A stretch of DNA of 7,946 bases, taken from the NCBI GenBank assembly GCA_051647125.1, contig JBOFDP010000110.1, positions 1 through 7,946 of the forward strand, in the 5' to 3' direction. Shown in pieces: positions 1 to 6,877 of the stretch. A program made the position numbers and the translations under genes. The stretch is from JBOFDP01 sp051647125 (GTDB lineage Bacteria > Bacteroidota > Bacteroidia > Chitinophagales > Chitinophagaceae). The notes beneath the pieces are model-generated. The model made no database searches. It was not told where the DNA came from and was given only the letters and a program-made list of their open reading frames with translations. Every line of letters begins with the position of its first letter. The first letter of the stretch is position 1.

Positions 1-445
1 ATTTAAAGCCATAGATATAAAACAACACAAAAATTCCGTTAATAACAACGCTTATAGCAAATAAAAAAAGCACTTTTTTGATAACCTCAATATTTATGTC
101 AATACTAATTAACAAAACAAAAAAACTCGAGAAAGTATAAAAAGTTAGCATTCTTTCTATATCAGAAAATGTAGGTTTATAATCGCTTTTTATAAATAAC
201 CATCCCCCCAATATTAACAATAACATATAAAACACAAAAGCCTGAATACCCCAAAAATAAACTTTGTTGTTTTTAATGGTTGTCCCTATTTTATCCTTAT
301 ATAAAATAGTTAAAACAACAATTCCAAATCCACAAATTATTTTTGTGCAATCTACAGATATAGGAGTAATAAGTCCTAAAGAAAATATAAAAAAATATAA
401 AAAAATATTTCTAATGTACGCTCTATTTCTAATTATCTGACTCAT
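1..445 (-). CDS. Multi-pass membrane protein, O-antigen ligase/polymerase-like (partial, N-terminal 148 codons)
   Basis: The minus frame opens with ATG at 445 (MSQIIRNRAYIRNIF) and stays open to the window edge, so only the N-terminus is present. The 148 visible residues hold about five hydrophobic segments, near residues 13-30, 34-49, 62-85, 99-116 and 121-145, with short charged loops between them (for example YKDKIGTTIKNNK). That makes it an inner-membrane protein. The spacing of short N-terminal helices and the phrase FSLGLITPISVDCTKI resemble the start of O-antigen ligase/Wzy-type proteins, which join or polymerise glycan repeats at the periplasmic face. A glycosyltransferase gene two positions upstream fits this. 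The catalytic periplasmic loop of that family would lie outside the window, so the function is inferred. A -7 element 17 bp upstream of the ATG suggests its own promoter. Confidence 0.72.
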   Translation of the reverse strand, partial: MSQIIRNRAYIRNIFLYFFIFSLGLITPISVDCTKIICGFGIVVLTILYKDKIGTTIKNNKVYFWGIQAFVFYMLLLILGGWLFIKSDYKPTFSDIERMLTFYTFSSFFVLLISIDINIEVIKKVLFLFAISVVINGIFVLFYIYGFK

Positions 446-462
446 ATCCTAATTTTTAGCAA

Positions 463-470
463 CAAAGATA
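463..470 (-). promoter_or_regulatory. Bacteroidota-type -7 element upstream of the membrane protein gene
   Basis: On the minus strand this reads TATCTTTG, a perfect match to the TAnnTTTG -7 consensus of the Bacteroidota housekeeping sigma factor. It lies 17 bp upstream of the ATG at 445, in the short gap after mtaB. The bases that follow, TxGC, are the same as after the element upstream of recR. I see no good -33 TTTG at the usual distance, so confidence is moderate. Confidence 0.5.
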
Positions 471-497
471 CATTTTTTTTTATACCACCTTTGATCA

Positions 498-1769
498 TTA
501 TGAAATCAAAAAAGGTAGAATTTCATTACACCAAGAATTTTTAAAATTAGTCTTTATCCGAATATAATTATCCGTATAACCTTGCATCTTATGATGAATA
601 TCTTTTTCATATTCAAATAATACAGGTCGTTGAGTATTTTTATACTTTGCTACAAATTCCTGATATTTTCTATCAGATAAATTTCTGAGTAATAAATTTC
701 TTTCTTGGCGTAGTTGAAAAGGAACAATAGGTCTTATCTCTAAAGCAGGCGTATTAGGACGTTCTGAGTAGGTAAAAACATGTAAATAGCTAATGTCAAG
801 ATTTTCTAAAAATAAATATGTTTCCTTAAAATCGTCTACACTTTCTGAAGGGAATCCTACAATCACATCCACACCAATAGCACAATCAGGAATTTGTTTT
901 TTTATTTCCACTACTACTTGTTTATATTTTTCTGTTACATATCGCCTACGCATGAGTTTCAATATTTTATCACTTCCACTCTGTAAAGGGATATGGAAAT
1001 GAGGCATGAGTTTCTTACTATGGGCGACCAATTCAATAATTTTATTTGTGAGTAAATTAGGTTCAATAGAAGAAATTCTAAATCGTTTTACACTTGTATT
1101 TTGTAACTCGATAGCTTGTAATAAGTCAAAAAAAGTCTTCTGTTGTGAGGTATGTTCCTTATTTCCAAAATCACCTAAGTTAATACCCGTGAGTACAATT
1201 TCTTTTACTCCCTGAGAAGCAATATATTCTATATCTTTAAGTACATTTTCTATTGTATTACTTCTACTTTTCCCTCGAGCTAAAGGAATCGTACAATACG
1301 AACAAGGGTAGTTACAACCATCTTGTACTTTTAAAAAAGTACGCGTTCTATTACCTATAGAAATACCACTATAAAATTCTGTAGATTCCTCCACACCGCA
1401 AGCATTGATTTTTTGATTATTATAATTAAAAAGCTGATTAAGGTAGTTGATTAATTGAAATTTTTCTTTAGCTCCCAATACTAAATCTACTTCGGACATT
1501 TGTGCTATTAAATCAGGTTGTAGCTGAGCATAACAACCTATGACTACTACTTTGCTTTCTGGATTAATACGTTTTACTCTTCTCACAATTTGCCTACATT
1601 CTTTATCTGCATTTGCGGTTACTGAACAAGTATTTAGTACATAAATATCTGCCACTTCCGAGAAAGGTACTAGTATAAAATTATTTTTTTCTGCTTCTTG
1701 CGATAAGGAAGAAGTTTCCGAATAATTAAGTTTACATCCTAATGTATGAAAAGCTATTTTAAAACCCAT
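498..1769 (-). CDS. mtaB: tRNA (N6-threonylcarbamoyladenosine(37)-C2)-methylthiotransferase MtaB
   Basis: This is a radical SAM methylthiotransferase that converts t6A37 to ms2t6A in tRNAs reading ANN codons, which stabilises codon-anticodon pairing in the cytoplasm. The N-terminal MTTase domain carries the three cysteines for the auxiliary Fe-S cluster: C12 in FHTLGCKLNYSE, C48 in LNTCSVT and C79 in VIGCYAQ. The radical SAM domain has the CxxxCxxC triad C152/C156/C159 (DGCNYPCSYCTIP). A short C-terminal TRAM-like region (about 372-423) should bind tRNA. The sequence FHTLGCKLNYSET and the ADKECRQ segment favour the MtaB branch over MiaB or RimO. At 423 residues it has normal length and looks complete. 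It starts 8 bp after the glycosyltransferase gene, so it is probably co-transcribed with it. No Shine-Dalgarno site is visible, as is usual in Bacteroidota. Confidence 0.95.
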   Translation of the reverse strand: MGFKIAFHTLGCKLNYSETSSLSQEAEKNNFILVPFSEVADIYVLNTCSVTANADKECRQIVRRVKRINPESKVVVIGCYAQLQPDLIAQMSEVDLVLGAKEKFQLINYLNQLFNYNNQKINACGVEESTEFYSGISIGNRTRTFLKVQDGCNYPCSYCTIPLARGKSRSNTIENVLKDIEYIASQGVKEIVLTGINLGDFGNKEHTSQQKTFFDLLQAIELQNTSVKRFRISSIEPNLLTNKIIELVAHSKKLMPHFHIPLQSGSDKILKLMRRRYVTEKYKQVVVEIKKQIPDCAIGVDVIVGFPSESVDDFKETYLFLENLDISYLHVFTYSERPNTPALEIRPIVPFQLRQERNLLLRNLSDRKYQEFVAKYKNTQRPVLFEYEKDIHHKMQGYTDNYIRIKTNFKNSWCNEILPFLIS

Positions 1770-1777
1770 TGATTTAT

Positions 1778-2899
1778 TTATTTAATATTGGATAATTTCA
1801 AAATGTTATCTACCATACAATCCCAACTGTATTTTTTCTTTTCTTCTTGTATAAAAGGTAGAAAATCCATATTACTTCGAAAGAATTTTTCTATACCTTG
1901 ACGTATATCCTCTACATTGGGTTCTACAACAAAACCAACCTTCTCATCAGGTACGATTTCCGATAAACCTCCAACATTGGTTACTATCATAGGTTTTTCA
2001 AAATGATAAGCTATTTGAGTTACTCCACTTTGTGTCGCATGTTTGTAAGGTTGTACCACCACATCAGCAATAGAAAAATAATATTTCACATCTTCATTAT
2101 TGATAAATTTATCTATCAACACAATGCTACCTTGCAAATTATATTTTTGTATTATAAACAAATATTTTTCTTTGTTGGAGTAATATTCACCTGCAATAAT
2201 AAGTTTCTTATCGGATTTTTTTTCTACTTTATACCATGCTTGCAATAACCAATCCAATCCTTTATAATCTCTTACAAAACCAAAAAATAATACATATTTT
2301 TTTTTGTCATCTAATTGTAAAAATTTTGCAGCTTCTTGTTTGGATACCTTATCGCCAAAATTTTCAAATACAGGATGAGGAGAAAAAAGAATAGGTTTGG
2401 AAGTTGTAAATTGTTGTAATTGTGCTCCTACTTTTTTTGACATGTAAATAAATTTATCTACATTATGTACAAAATAAAAAGTAAGCCATCGGTCAAAAAA
2501 ATGTTGTTCGTGAGGTATCATATTATCTAAAATAGTGATTACCTGAGTATGTTTATTTTTTTTTGCAAAATAGGAAATGGTCGCCAAGCAGGGAGCCATA
2601 AAAGGAGTCCAATATTTTAGTAATAAAATATCTGGTTCCTCCCTTGCAATTTGCTTGCCTATCTTTATCCAATTTAAAGGATCTATAGCATTTACGACAC
2701 GCTGTATTTGTAAATCTTGAGGCGTAGGGGAATCCGAAAATTGAGTTTTACCTGGAAATAAAAAATTAGGATATTGCAAAGAAAAAGTTTTTATAACACA
2801 ATCTATATCTCGTGCTTGAAGTTTTCTAATTAATGCCTCATTAAAAGATGCCAAACCCCCTCTATACGGAAAGGCTGTACCTACTAAAACAACTTTCAT
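1778..2899 (-). CDS. Glycosyltransferase, GT4-type (GT-B fold)
   Basis: This 373-residue cytoplasmic glycosyltransferase should move a sugar from a nucleotide-sugar donor to a glycan or lipid acceptor; donor and acceptor cannot be read from the sequence. The N-terminal acceptor domain begins MKVVLVGTAFPYRGGLASFNEAL, with the glycine-rich loop typical of GT4 enzymes. A linker histidine region (SPHPVFENFG, 173-182) and the start of the second Rossmann domain (YVLFFGFVRDYKGLDWLLQA, 202-221) follow. The donor-site region is PYKHATQSGVTQIAY (284-298), then VGGLSEIVPD (309-318) and VGFVVEP (321-327). The usual E-x7-E pair is not clearly kept: the segment reads ATQSGVTQ where EG...E is usual, a variant I believe occurs in a Bacteroidota subgroup. 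The gene lies 5 bp after the exported-protein gene and 8 bp before mtaB, so an operon is likely. The ligase-like protein nearby suggests a role in surface polysaccharide. Confidence 0.88.
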   Translation of the reverse strand: MKVVLVGTAFPYRGGLASFNEALIRKLQARDIDCVIKTFSLQYPNFLFPGKTQFSDSPTPQDLQIQRVVNAIDPLNWIKIGKQIAREEPDILLLKYWTPFMAPCLATISYFAKKNKHTQVITILDNMIPHEQHFFDRWLTFYFVHNVDKFIYMSKKVGAQLQQFTTSKPILFSPHPVFENFGDKVSKQEAAKFLQLDDKKKYVLFFGFVRDYKGLDWLLQAWYKVEKKSDKKLIIAGEYYSNKEKYLFIIQKYNLQGSIVLIDKFINNEDVKYYFSIADVVVQPYKHATQSGVTQIAYHFEKPMIVTNVGGLSEIVPDEKVGFVVEPNVEDIRQGIEKFFRSNMDFLPFIQEEKKKYSWDCMVDNILKLSNIK

Positions 2900-2904
2900 A
2901 ATTA

Positions 2905-3363
2905 TTAAAAAATAACATTGGCTTTTTGTAATATTTGTTTATATTTTTCCGAAGGCTTAGGTTTTTTATAAAACAAAGTATCATAAAAAAAAGTAATTTC
3001 CTTATTGGCAATCGCTGAATCTATATGTACATCAAATTTTCCCAATCCTTTTCCTTGTATTAAAAATAATATTTTTTCTTTACCCTTCTTCTTAAACAAT
3101 TCTATATTTTTTATTATAAGAGGTTTTCCAGAATAACTTTTATCTACATAAATACTACTTAAATTTTCACTATTAAAAGTAGATATACCTGTTTTAAAAA
3201 CATATCTAAAACTTTGGTCTTCTCCACTACCATAAGCTAATCGAATCGTATCTCCTATTTTATAAATTACACCATTAAAGGCTTCATATTTTTTCAAGGC
3301 TTTTTGTGCCATAGAAAAACCAAAAATATTTGCTCCTATAATAATAAAAAATATCTTGTTCAT
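2905..3363 (-). CDS. Hypothetical exported protein with signal peptide
   Basis: I do not recognise the family. The 152-residue product starts MNKIFFIIIGANIFGFSMA|QKA: a basic N-terminus, a hydrophobic core and an S-x-A site before glutamine, a good type I signal peptide with cleavage after about residue 19. The mature part is about 133 residues, lysine-rich, with alternating short hydrophobic and charged stretches (YKIGDTIRLAYGSGEDQSF, IIKNIELFKKKGKEKILFLI) that suggest a small beta-rich fold. It has no cysteine and no lipobox, so it is probably periplasmic or secreted rather than a lipoprotein. It lies 51 bp after recR and 5 bp before the glycosyltransferase gene, and is probably co-transcribed with the latter. 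A cell-envelope role is possible, but only position suggests it. Confidence 0.75.
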   Translation of the reverse strand: MNKIFFIIIGANIFGFSMAQKALKKYEAFNGVIYKIGDTIRLAYGSGEDQSFRYVFKTGISTFNSENLSSIYVDKSYSGKPLIIKNIELFKKKGKEKILFLIQGKGLGKFDVHIDSAIANKEITFFYDTLFYKKPKPSEKYKQILQKANVIF

Positions 3364-3414
3364 AACATTAATTGTTTATTCTAGTTACATAAATATTGCA
3401 AACAAAAAAGAAGA

Positions 3415-4038
3415 CTATAATCTTTCAATATAATTATCTATAGAAAGTCTATTAGTAAAGGAACGAGCTAGGGTAAGCTCATCAGCATACTCCAATTCAC
3501 CTCCAAAAGCAATACCTCTAGCGATGGTAGATAATTTAATATGTGAGAAAGCTTGTAAGCGTTTTTGTATGTAATATATAGTAGTATCTCCTTGAATAGT
3601 GGGATTTAGTGCAAATACAATTTCTGCTATAGGCTCATTTTCTATACGTTTAATCAAAGATTCTATATTTAATTGATCCGGAGATATATGCTCTATTGGC
3701 GATATAACTCCTCCTAAAATATGATATAATCCATTGTATTGTTGAGTATTTTCTAAAGCTATCAAATCACGAATATTTTCTACTACACAAATAGCTTCTT
3801 TTTTACGAGCACTATTTTTACAAATAATACATAAATCCCCATCAGCGATGTTATGGCATTGTATACAAAATTTAGTCTCTATTCGCATATTTATAATAGC
3901 ATTACAAAAATATTGCACCTTGTCCGTATCTTCTTTAAGTAGATGCATAGTAAGTCGCAACGCCGTTTTCTTCCCAATCCCTGGCAAAGCATTAATAGCT
4001 TTAAAAGCCTCTTCCATATACTGTGATGGTAAATTCAT
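3415..4038 (-). CDS. recR: Recombination mediator protein RecR
   Basis: RecR works with RecO (and RecF) to load RecA onto SSB-coated single-stranded gaps during recombinational repair. All family landmarks appear in order: a helix-hairpin-helix at 18-28 (LPGIGKKTALR), a C4 zinc finger with C58, C61, C70 and C73 (FCIQCHNIADGDLCIICKN), a Toprim domain from about residue 81 (AICVVENIRDLIALE, then YHILGGVISP), and the C-terminal GIAFGGELEYADELTLARS segment. At 207 residues it is close to the usual 198-206. The ATG at 4038 gives the standard N-terminus (MNLPSQYMEEAFKAI). It opens the leftward gene run, is divergent from the threonine aldolase-family gene, and has a clear -7 element 32 bp upstream. 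Confidence 0.97.
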   Translation of the reverse strand: MNLPSQYMEEAFKAINALPGIGKKTALRLTMHLLKEDTDKVQYFCNAIINMRIETKFCIQCHNIADGDLCIICKNSARKKEAICVVENIRDLIALENTQQYNGLYHILGGVISPIEHISPDQLNIESLIKRIENEPIAEIVFALNPTIQGDTTIYYIQKRLQAFSHIKLSTIARGIAFGGELEYADELTLARSFTNRLSIDNYIERL

Positions 4039-4208
4039 AAGAGATCAATATATTTGTTAAAAAATTGCTACAAAGATATTACATAATTATAAATCATACA
4101 TTCTTATATTAAATTTAAGATAAAAATATTTATTTTTTTTATTAAATTATTTTTTTTACTTAGTTTTAACCCTAAAAAATATAATTTTTATTCCTAAACT
4201 AATATTTT
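4039..4208. other. Divergent intergenic spacer, recR / threonine aldolase family gene
   Basis: This 170-bp, very A/T-rich spacer separates two divergent starts. Its left part carries the recR -7 element. For the rightward gene I found only imperfect -7 candidates, such as TAGTTTTA near 4161 and TAATTTTT near 4182, each one base off consensus, and no convincing -33 element. No coding frame, RNA structure or repeat beyond A/T runs was seen. Confidence 0.5.
4071..4078 (-). promoter_or_regulatory. Bacteroidota-type -7 element upstream of recR
   Basis: The minus strand reads TATCTTTG, matching TAnnTTTG exactly, 32 bp upstream of the recR ATG and followed by TAGC. The bases around it are nearly pure A/T and I see no clear -33 motif. 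The match and position support it as the promoter of recR and perhaps of the genes after it. Confidence 0.55.
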
Positions 4209-5243
4209 ATGTATAGCTTTAAAAATGATTATAGTGAAGGTTGTCATCCACGTATTTTAGAAACCCTTCTACACAGTAATATAGAACAACAAAATGGCTA
4301 TGGAGAAGATGCGTATTCTAAAAAAGCACGACAACTTATTTTGAAAAAAATAAATAACCCGAATGCAGATATTTACTTTCTTTCAGGAGGAACACAAGCC
4401 AATCTTACTATAATTAATGCCGCACTACGTTCTTACGAATCAGTCATTGCAGCCCATTCTGCACATATTCAAATACATGAAACTGGAGCTATAGAAAACA
4501 CCGGACATAAAATACATATAGCGCCAAGTAATCAGGAAAAAGTTACTCCACAAGATATACAAAAAATAATAGATCAACATACTGATCATCATATGGTAAA
4601 ACCTCGTATGGTATATATTTCAAATGCTACAGAAATAGGAACTATTTATAAGAAAGAAGAACTTAAAAAGTTATATCAATGTTGTAAAAAAAATAATTTG
4701 TATTTATTTATTGATGGTGCTAGGTTGGGTTTTGCTCTTTGTGCAAAAACTAATGATATGACCTTGGAAGATGTGGCAGAATTTTCAGATGTTTTCTATA
4801 TTGGTGGAACAAAAAATGGGGCTTTATTAGGAGAAGCTATTGTTATCTCAAATAATGATTTAAAAGTAAATTTTAATTACCATATAAAACAACAAGGAGC
4901 ATTATTAGCAAAAGGAAGAATCTTAGGTATTCAATTTTTAGAACTATTTAAAGATAATTTATTTTTTATACTTGCTTCTCATGCTAACGAAATGGCAATG
5001 AAGCTAAAAAATGCTTTCCAAAAAGAAGGGGTTAATTTTTTTAGTGATTCTCCTTCTAACCAAATTTTTCCTATACTTCCGAATATGATTATTCGCCAAT
5101 TATCAAAAAAATATGATTTTTATATTTGGGAAAAAATAGATGCTGAAAACTCTGTTATTAGACTTATTACTTCCTGGTGTACTCCACCAGAAAAGGTAAA
5201 TGAATTTATTAATGATTTTTATAATTTGGTGAGCAAAAAATAA
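4209..5243 (+). CDS. PLP-dependent threonine aldolase family protein (beta-eliminating lyase superfamily)
   Basis: This cytoplasmic fold-type I PLP enzyme most resembles low-specificity L-threonine aldolases, which split L-threonine or L-allo-threonine into glycine and acetaldehyde. Family landmarks are visible: the N-terminal NDYSEGCHPRI (6-16), YGEDAYS (31-37), the phosphate-binding SGGTQAN (59-65), H86 in AHIQIHETGAIE as the likely ring-stacking histidine, D169 and R172 in FIDGARLGFAL (D169 contacts the pyridine nitrogen), and the Schiff-base lysine K202 in YIGGTKNGALLGEA. At 344 residues it has the usual length and looks complete. Its ATG at 4209 gives the expected family N-terminus. It stands alone on the plus strand between two minus-strand units and ends in its own terminator. 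Related lyases and aminotransferases share the fold, so the exact substrate is inferred. Confidence 0.9.
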   Translation: MYSFKNDYSEGCHPRILETLLHSNIEQQNGYGEDAYSKKARQLILKKINNPNADIYFLSGGTQANLTIINAALRSYESVIAAHSAHIQIHETGAIENTGHKIHIAPSNQEKVTPQDIQKIIDQHTDHHMVKPRMVYISNATEIGTIYKKEELKKLYQCCKKNNLYLFIDGARLGFALCAKTNDMTLEDVAEFSDVFYIGGTKNGALLGEAIVISNNDLKVNFNYHIKQQGALLAKGRILGIQFLELFKDNLFFILASHANEMAMKLKNAFQKEGVNFFSDSPSNQIFPILPNMIIRQLSKKYDFYIWEKIDAENSVIRLITSWCTPPEKVNEFINDFYNLVSKK

Positions 5244-5265
5244 CTCAAATGGACTGAGTTTTTTT
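5242..5265. terminator. Bidirectional intrinsic terminator
   Basis: A 6-bp stem, AACTCA (5242-5247) with TGAGTT (5255-5260), encloses a 7-base loop and runs straight into five T's on the plus strand. Its left arm overlaps the TAA stop of the aldolase-family gene. On the minus strand the same stem is followed by ATTTTTT, so it can also stop transcription of the converging minus-strand gene that ends at 5284. The stem is short, but the symmetric T-runs and the position between convergent genes support it. Confidence 0.72.
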
Positions 5266-5283
5266 CAAATAACCAATAAGCTA

Positions 5284-5790
5284 TTAATCAAAGAATGTTG
5301 CTTCTCCTTCTCTCTTAAGCCTCCAACAATCTTCTTCTATACGTTCTGCTATATCTTCCAACACATTTAGAATAGTTTGATTTTCTGGAGTAATCCCATT
5401 TTTAAGAAGAGGAAGTATATATAACACAATTTCGTAAAAATGTGGATTTTTATTTTCTCTTTGCATTCTTCTTAAATAACTAATAAGGTAGTATTTGATA
5501 CGCAATTTTACATCTATGCGTGTTGTAAATTTAGTATCTTTTTTAAGGGTAAATTTTTCAGTTTTATCGTCATAGTCAAATTTATCCAGCAAGATAGGTG
5601 TAAGATCTGCATACTCTTTTTTCAGCAAATCTAAAAAACCTAATTCCAAGCCTTTTATAATAAGCTCATCATTAATTTGTTCTAAAGTAGCTCCATTATT
5701 TTTAGCTATTATTCCTTCAATTGTTTGCATCACAATTTGTGTAATATCCATACCCAAATTAGCTTTCATAATAGCTTTTAGATTACGCAC
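5284..5790 (-). CDS. Fragment 4: C-terminal region of the methyltransferase fusion
   Basis: The frame is open upstream of GTG 5790 to about 5864 and carries GQTSFKKRQNPFTVLSG then QLIINFRKVRN, the last strands of the methyltransferase domain. The rest is mostly helical and charged. NNGATLEQINDELIIKG has the look of a winged-helix/HTH unit, and YYLISYLRRMQRENKNPHFY then LPLLKNGITPENQTILNVLE form further helices. It may help bind or recognise DNA, but that is inferred. The natural stop at 5284 lies 18 bp from the bidirectional terminator. Confidence 0.6.
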   Translation of the reverse strand: MRNLKAIMKANLGMDITQIVMQTIEGIIAKNNGATLEQINDELIIKGLELGFLDLLKKEYADLTPILLDKFDYDDKTEKFTLKKDTKFTTRIDVKLRIKYYLISYLRRMQRENKNPHFYEIVLYILPLLKNGITPENQTILNVLEDIAERIEEDCWRLKREGEATFFD

Positions 5791-5807
5791 TTTTCTAAAA
5801 TTAATAA

Positions 5808-6587
5808 TCAGTTGACCAGATAATACAGTAAATGGATTTTGTCTTTTTTTAAAACTCGTTTGTCCATTTTTTGGGGTACAGCACCTGCATATTCAAAACC
5901 ACAGCTTTCAGCGGTATCCAATATAAGATGCCAAAATTCAGGGTCTTTATGTGCAAAAACAAATGATAACCAACGGTCATATTTCAACACACGATACATT
6001 TCCTTAATGCTTAAAGCTATCAATTGGTTGTAGTTATCTTTACTCTTATTACACATACCCCCTACTATAGCTTCATCTTGATAATCTTGCTCGGTAACTT
6101 CCAAGTCAAGCCATGCATTCCACATGGTAGATAAATCCAAGTAAGGAATTTTATTACCATAAGGAGGGTCTGTATAAATATAATCTACAGATTCTTTCTT
6201 TATAAAACTCAAATTGGTAGCTGTTCCTTTAATGATTTGAATATTGGAAATGGATTTTTCATTGATGAAATATTCCATTTCTTTTTTGGCAGATAAAACT
6301 CTTTTAAATCGTATATCAAAAAAATACATTAAATCAATTATTGTTAGATCGGGTGCTATTCTATAACGATAGTATCTAAATGCAGCTGCATCTCCTCCAC
6401 CTCCAGTTTTGCTCATGTGATACGTAAGATTATACCTTGTAACTAATCCCGAAAACATGAGTAAAAGAGAATTACGAATATTCTCATTTTTTTGCTTTTT
6501 GATGATTGATTTTAATAATGCTAATTGTGTAGTTTGTGTATCGCTAAAAAGTTGGTCTACAGTTTCTACATCACTACCTTTGGGCAA
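5808..6587 (-). CDS. Fragment 3: catalytic half of the DNA methyltransferase (DPPY motif)
   Basis: This frame carries PKGSDVETVDQLFSD, a glycine-rich TGGGGDAAAFRYYRYRI segment, and the catalytic YTDPPYG motif (DPPY at 6159-6170) followed by IPYLDLSTMWNAWL, then KEMYRVLKYDRWLSFVFAHK and the SCGFEYAGA strand. These are the catalytic loop and following strands of a DNA aminomethyltransferase. A TTG at 6587 could be taken as a start, but YKGPKPLPL just upstream in the same frame continues the domain. After QKM (near 5865) the frame is wrong and ends at 5808. Confidence 0.65.
   Translation of the reverse strand: MPKGSDVETVDQLFSDTQTTQLALLKSIIKKQKNENIRNSLLLMFSGLVTRYNLTYHMSKTGGGGDAAAFRYYRYRIAPDLTIIDLMYFFDIRFKRVLSAKKEMEYFINEKSISNIQIIKGTATNLSFIKKESVDYIYTDPPYGNKIPYLDLSTMWNAWLDLEVTEQDYQDEAIVGGMCNKSKDNYNQLIALSIKEMYRVLKYDRWLSFVFAHKDPEFWHLILDTAESCGFEYAGAVPQKMDKRVLKKDKIHLLYYLVN
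5864..5872 (-). other. Frameshift site 3: A6/GG stretch near the end of the methyltransferase domain
   Basis: The codons CAA AAA ATG GAC AAA leave the frame; a one-base change gives PQK, then GQTSFKKRQNPF in the next frame. The missing base could be an A in the A6 run (5867-5872) or a G in the GG pair (5864-5865). The phase does not fit a canonical slippery heptamer. Confidence 0.65.
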
Positions 6588-6877
6588 AGGTAATGGTTTT
6601 GGACCTTTATATTTTTAAGGGCTTCTTTAATTGCTTTTTTTGTCTTCGGTTCTTTTTTTAGATATTCTTCTTTTACTTGGTTAAAAGCATCGGTAAGTTG
6701 GTCTTGTTTTACAAGTGTAATTAGTGATTTTACCAAAAAAATAGCCATTGGGTTAATATCTATATTAATCGCTTTTCTATTATTCATTAACGCTTCAATA
6801 GCGGTAATTCCACTACCTCCAAATGGGTCTAATATTAAATCGCCTGGTTGAGAAAAATATTTAATATATTCAGCCAC
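6566..6877 (-). CDS. Fragment 2: SAM-binding half of the DNA methyltransferase
   Basis: This frame holds AEYIKYFSQPGDLILDPFGG, then SGITAIEALMNNRKAINIDI and NPMAIFLV: the motif I SAM-binding loop and following strand of an N6-adenine/N4-cytosine methyltransferase. A GTG at 6877 could be read as a start, but the frame is open upstream through GVHGYFTKQSWNVV (to about 6940), which belongs to the same domain, so this is not a gene start. The end of the frame (VQNHYLCPKVVM) is out of family sequence because of the second frame change near 6612-6616. Confidence 0.6.
   Translation of the reverse strand: MAEYIKYFSQPGDLILDPFGGSGITAIEALMNNRKAINIDINPMAIFLVKSLITLVKQDQLTDAFNQVKEEYLKKEPKTKKAIKEALKNIKVQNHYLCPKVVM
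6612..6616 (-). other. Frameshift site 2: A5 tract between methyltransferase halves
   Basis: The frame passes from EALKN to YKGPKPLPLPKGSD with a one-base change here. In the downstream frame a TAA occurs just before the A-run, so the change must lie within or just after it. The heptamer phase (T AAA AAT) does not suit tandem ribosomal slippage, which points to a base deletion or a read error. Confidence 0.65.

Noticed and set aside
485..520. Hairpin with bulge at the end of mtaB (ACCTTT..GAT paired with ATCAAAGGT) as a terminator
   Set aside because: On the minus strand it is followed by A's rather than a T-run, it has a 3-base bulge, and it overlaps the coding end of mtaB.
793..1215. Plus-strand open frames opposite mtaB
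   Set aside because: They lie wholly antisense to a complete, motif-rich gene and have no recognisable protein character.
2003..2248. Plus-strand open frame opposite the glycosyltransferase gene
   Set aside because: Low-complexity F/I/Y-rich translation produced by antisense A/T-rich sequence; no start context.
4079..4208. Long A/T runs in the recR spacer as an origin or attachment site
   Set aside because: No repeated boxes, direct repeats or inverted structure were seen; the A/T-richness matches the rest of the window.
5808..6587. Treating the DPPY frame as an independent methyltransferase gene with a TTG start
   Set aside because: It lacks the SAM-binding motif I, which sits in the preceding frame, and domain sequence continues upstream of the TTG in the same frame.
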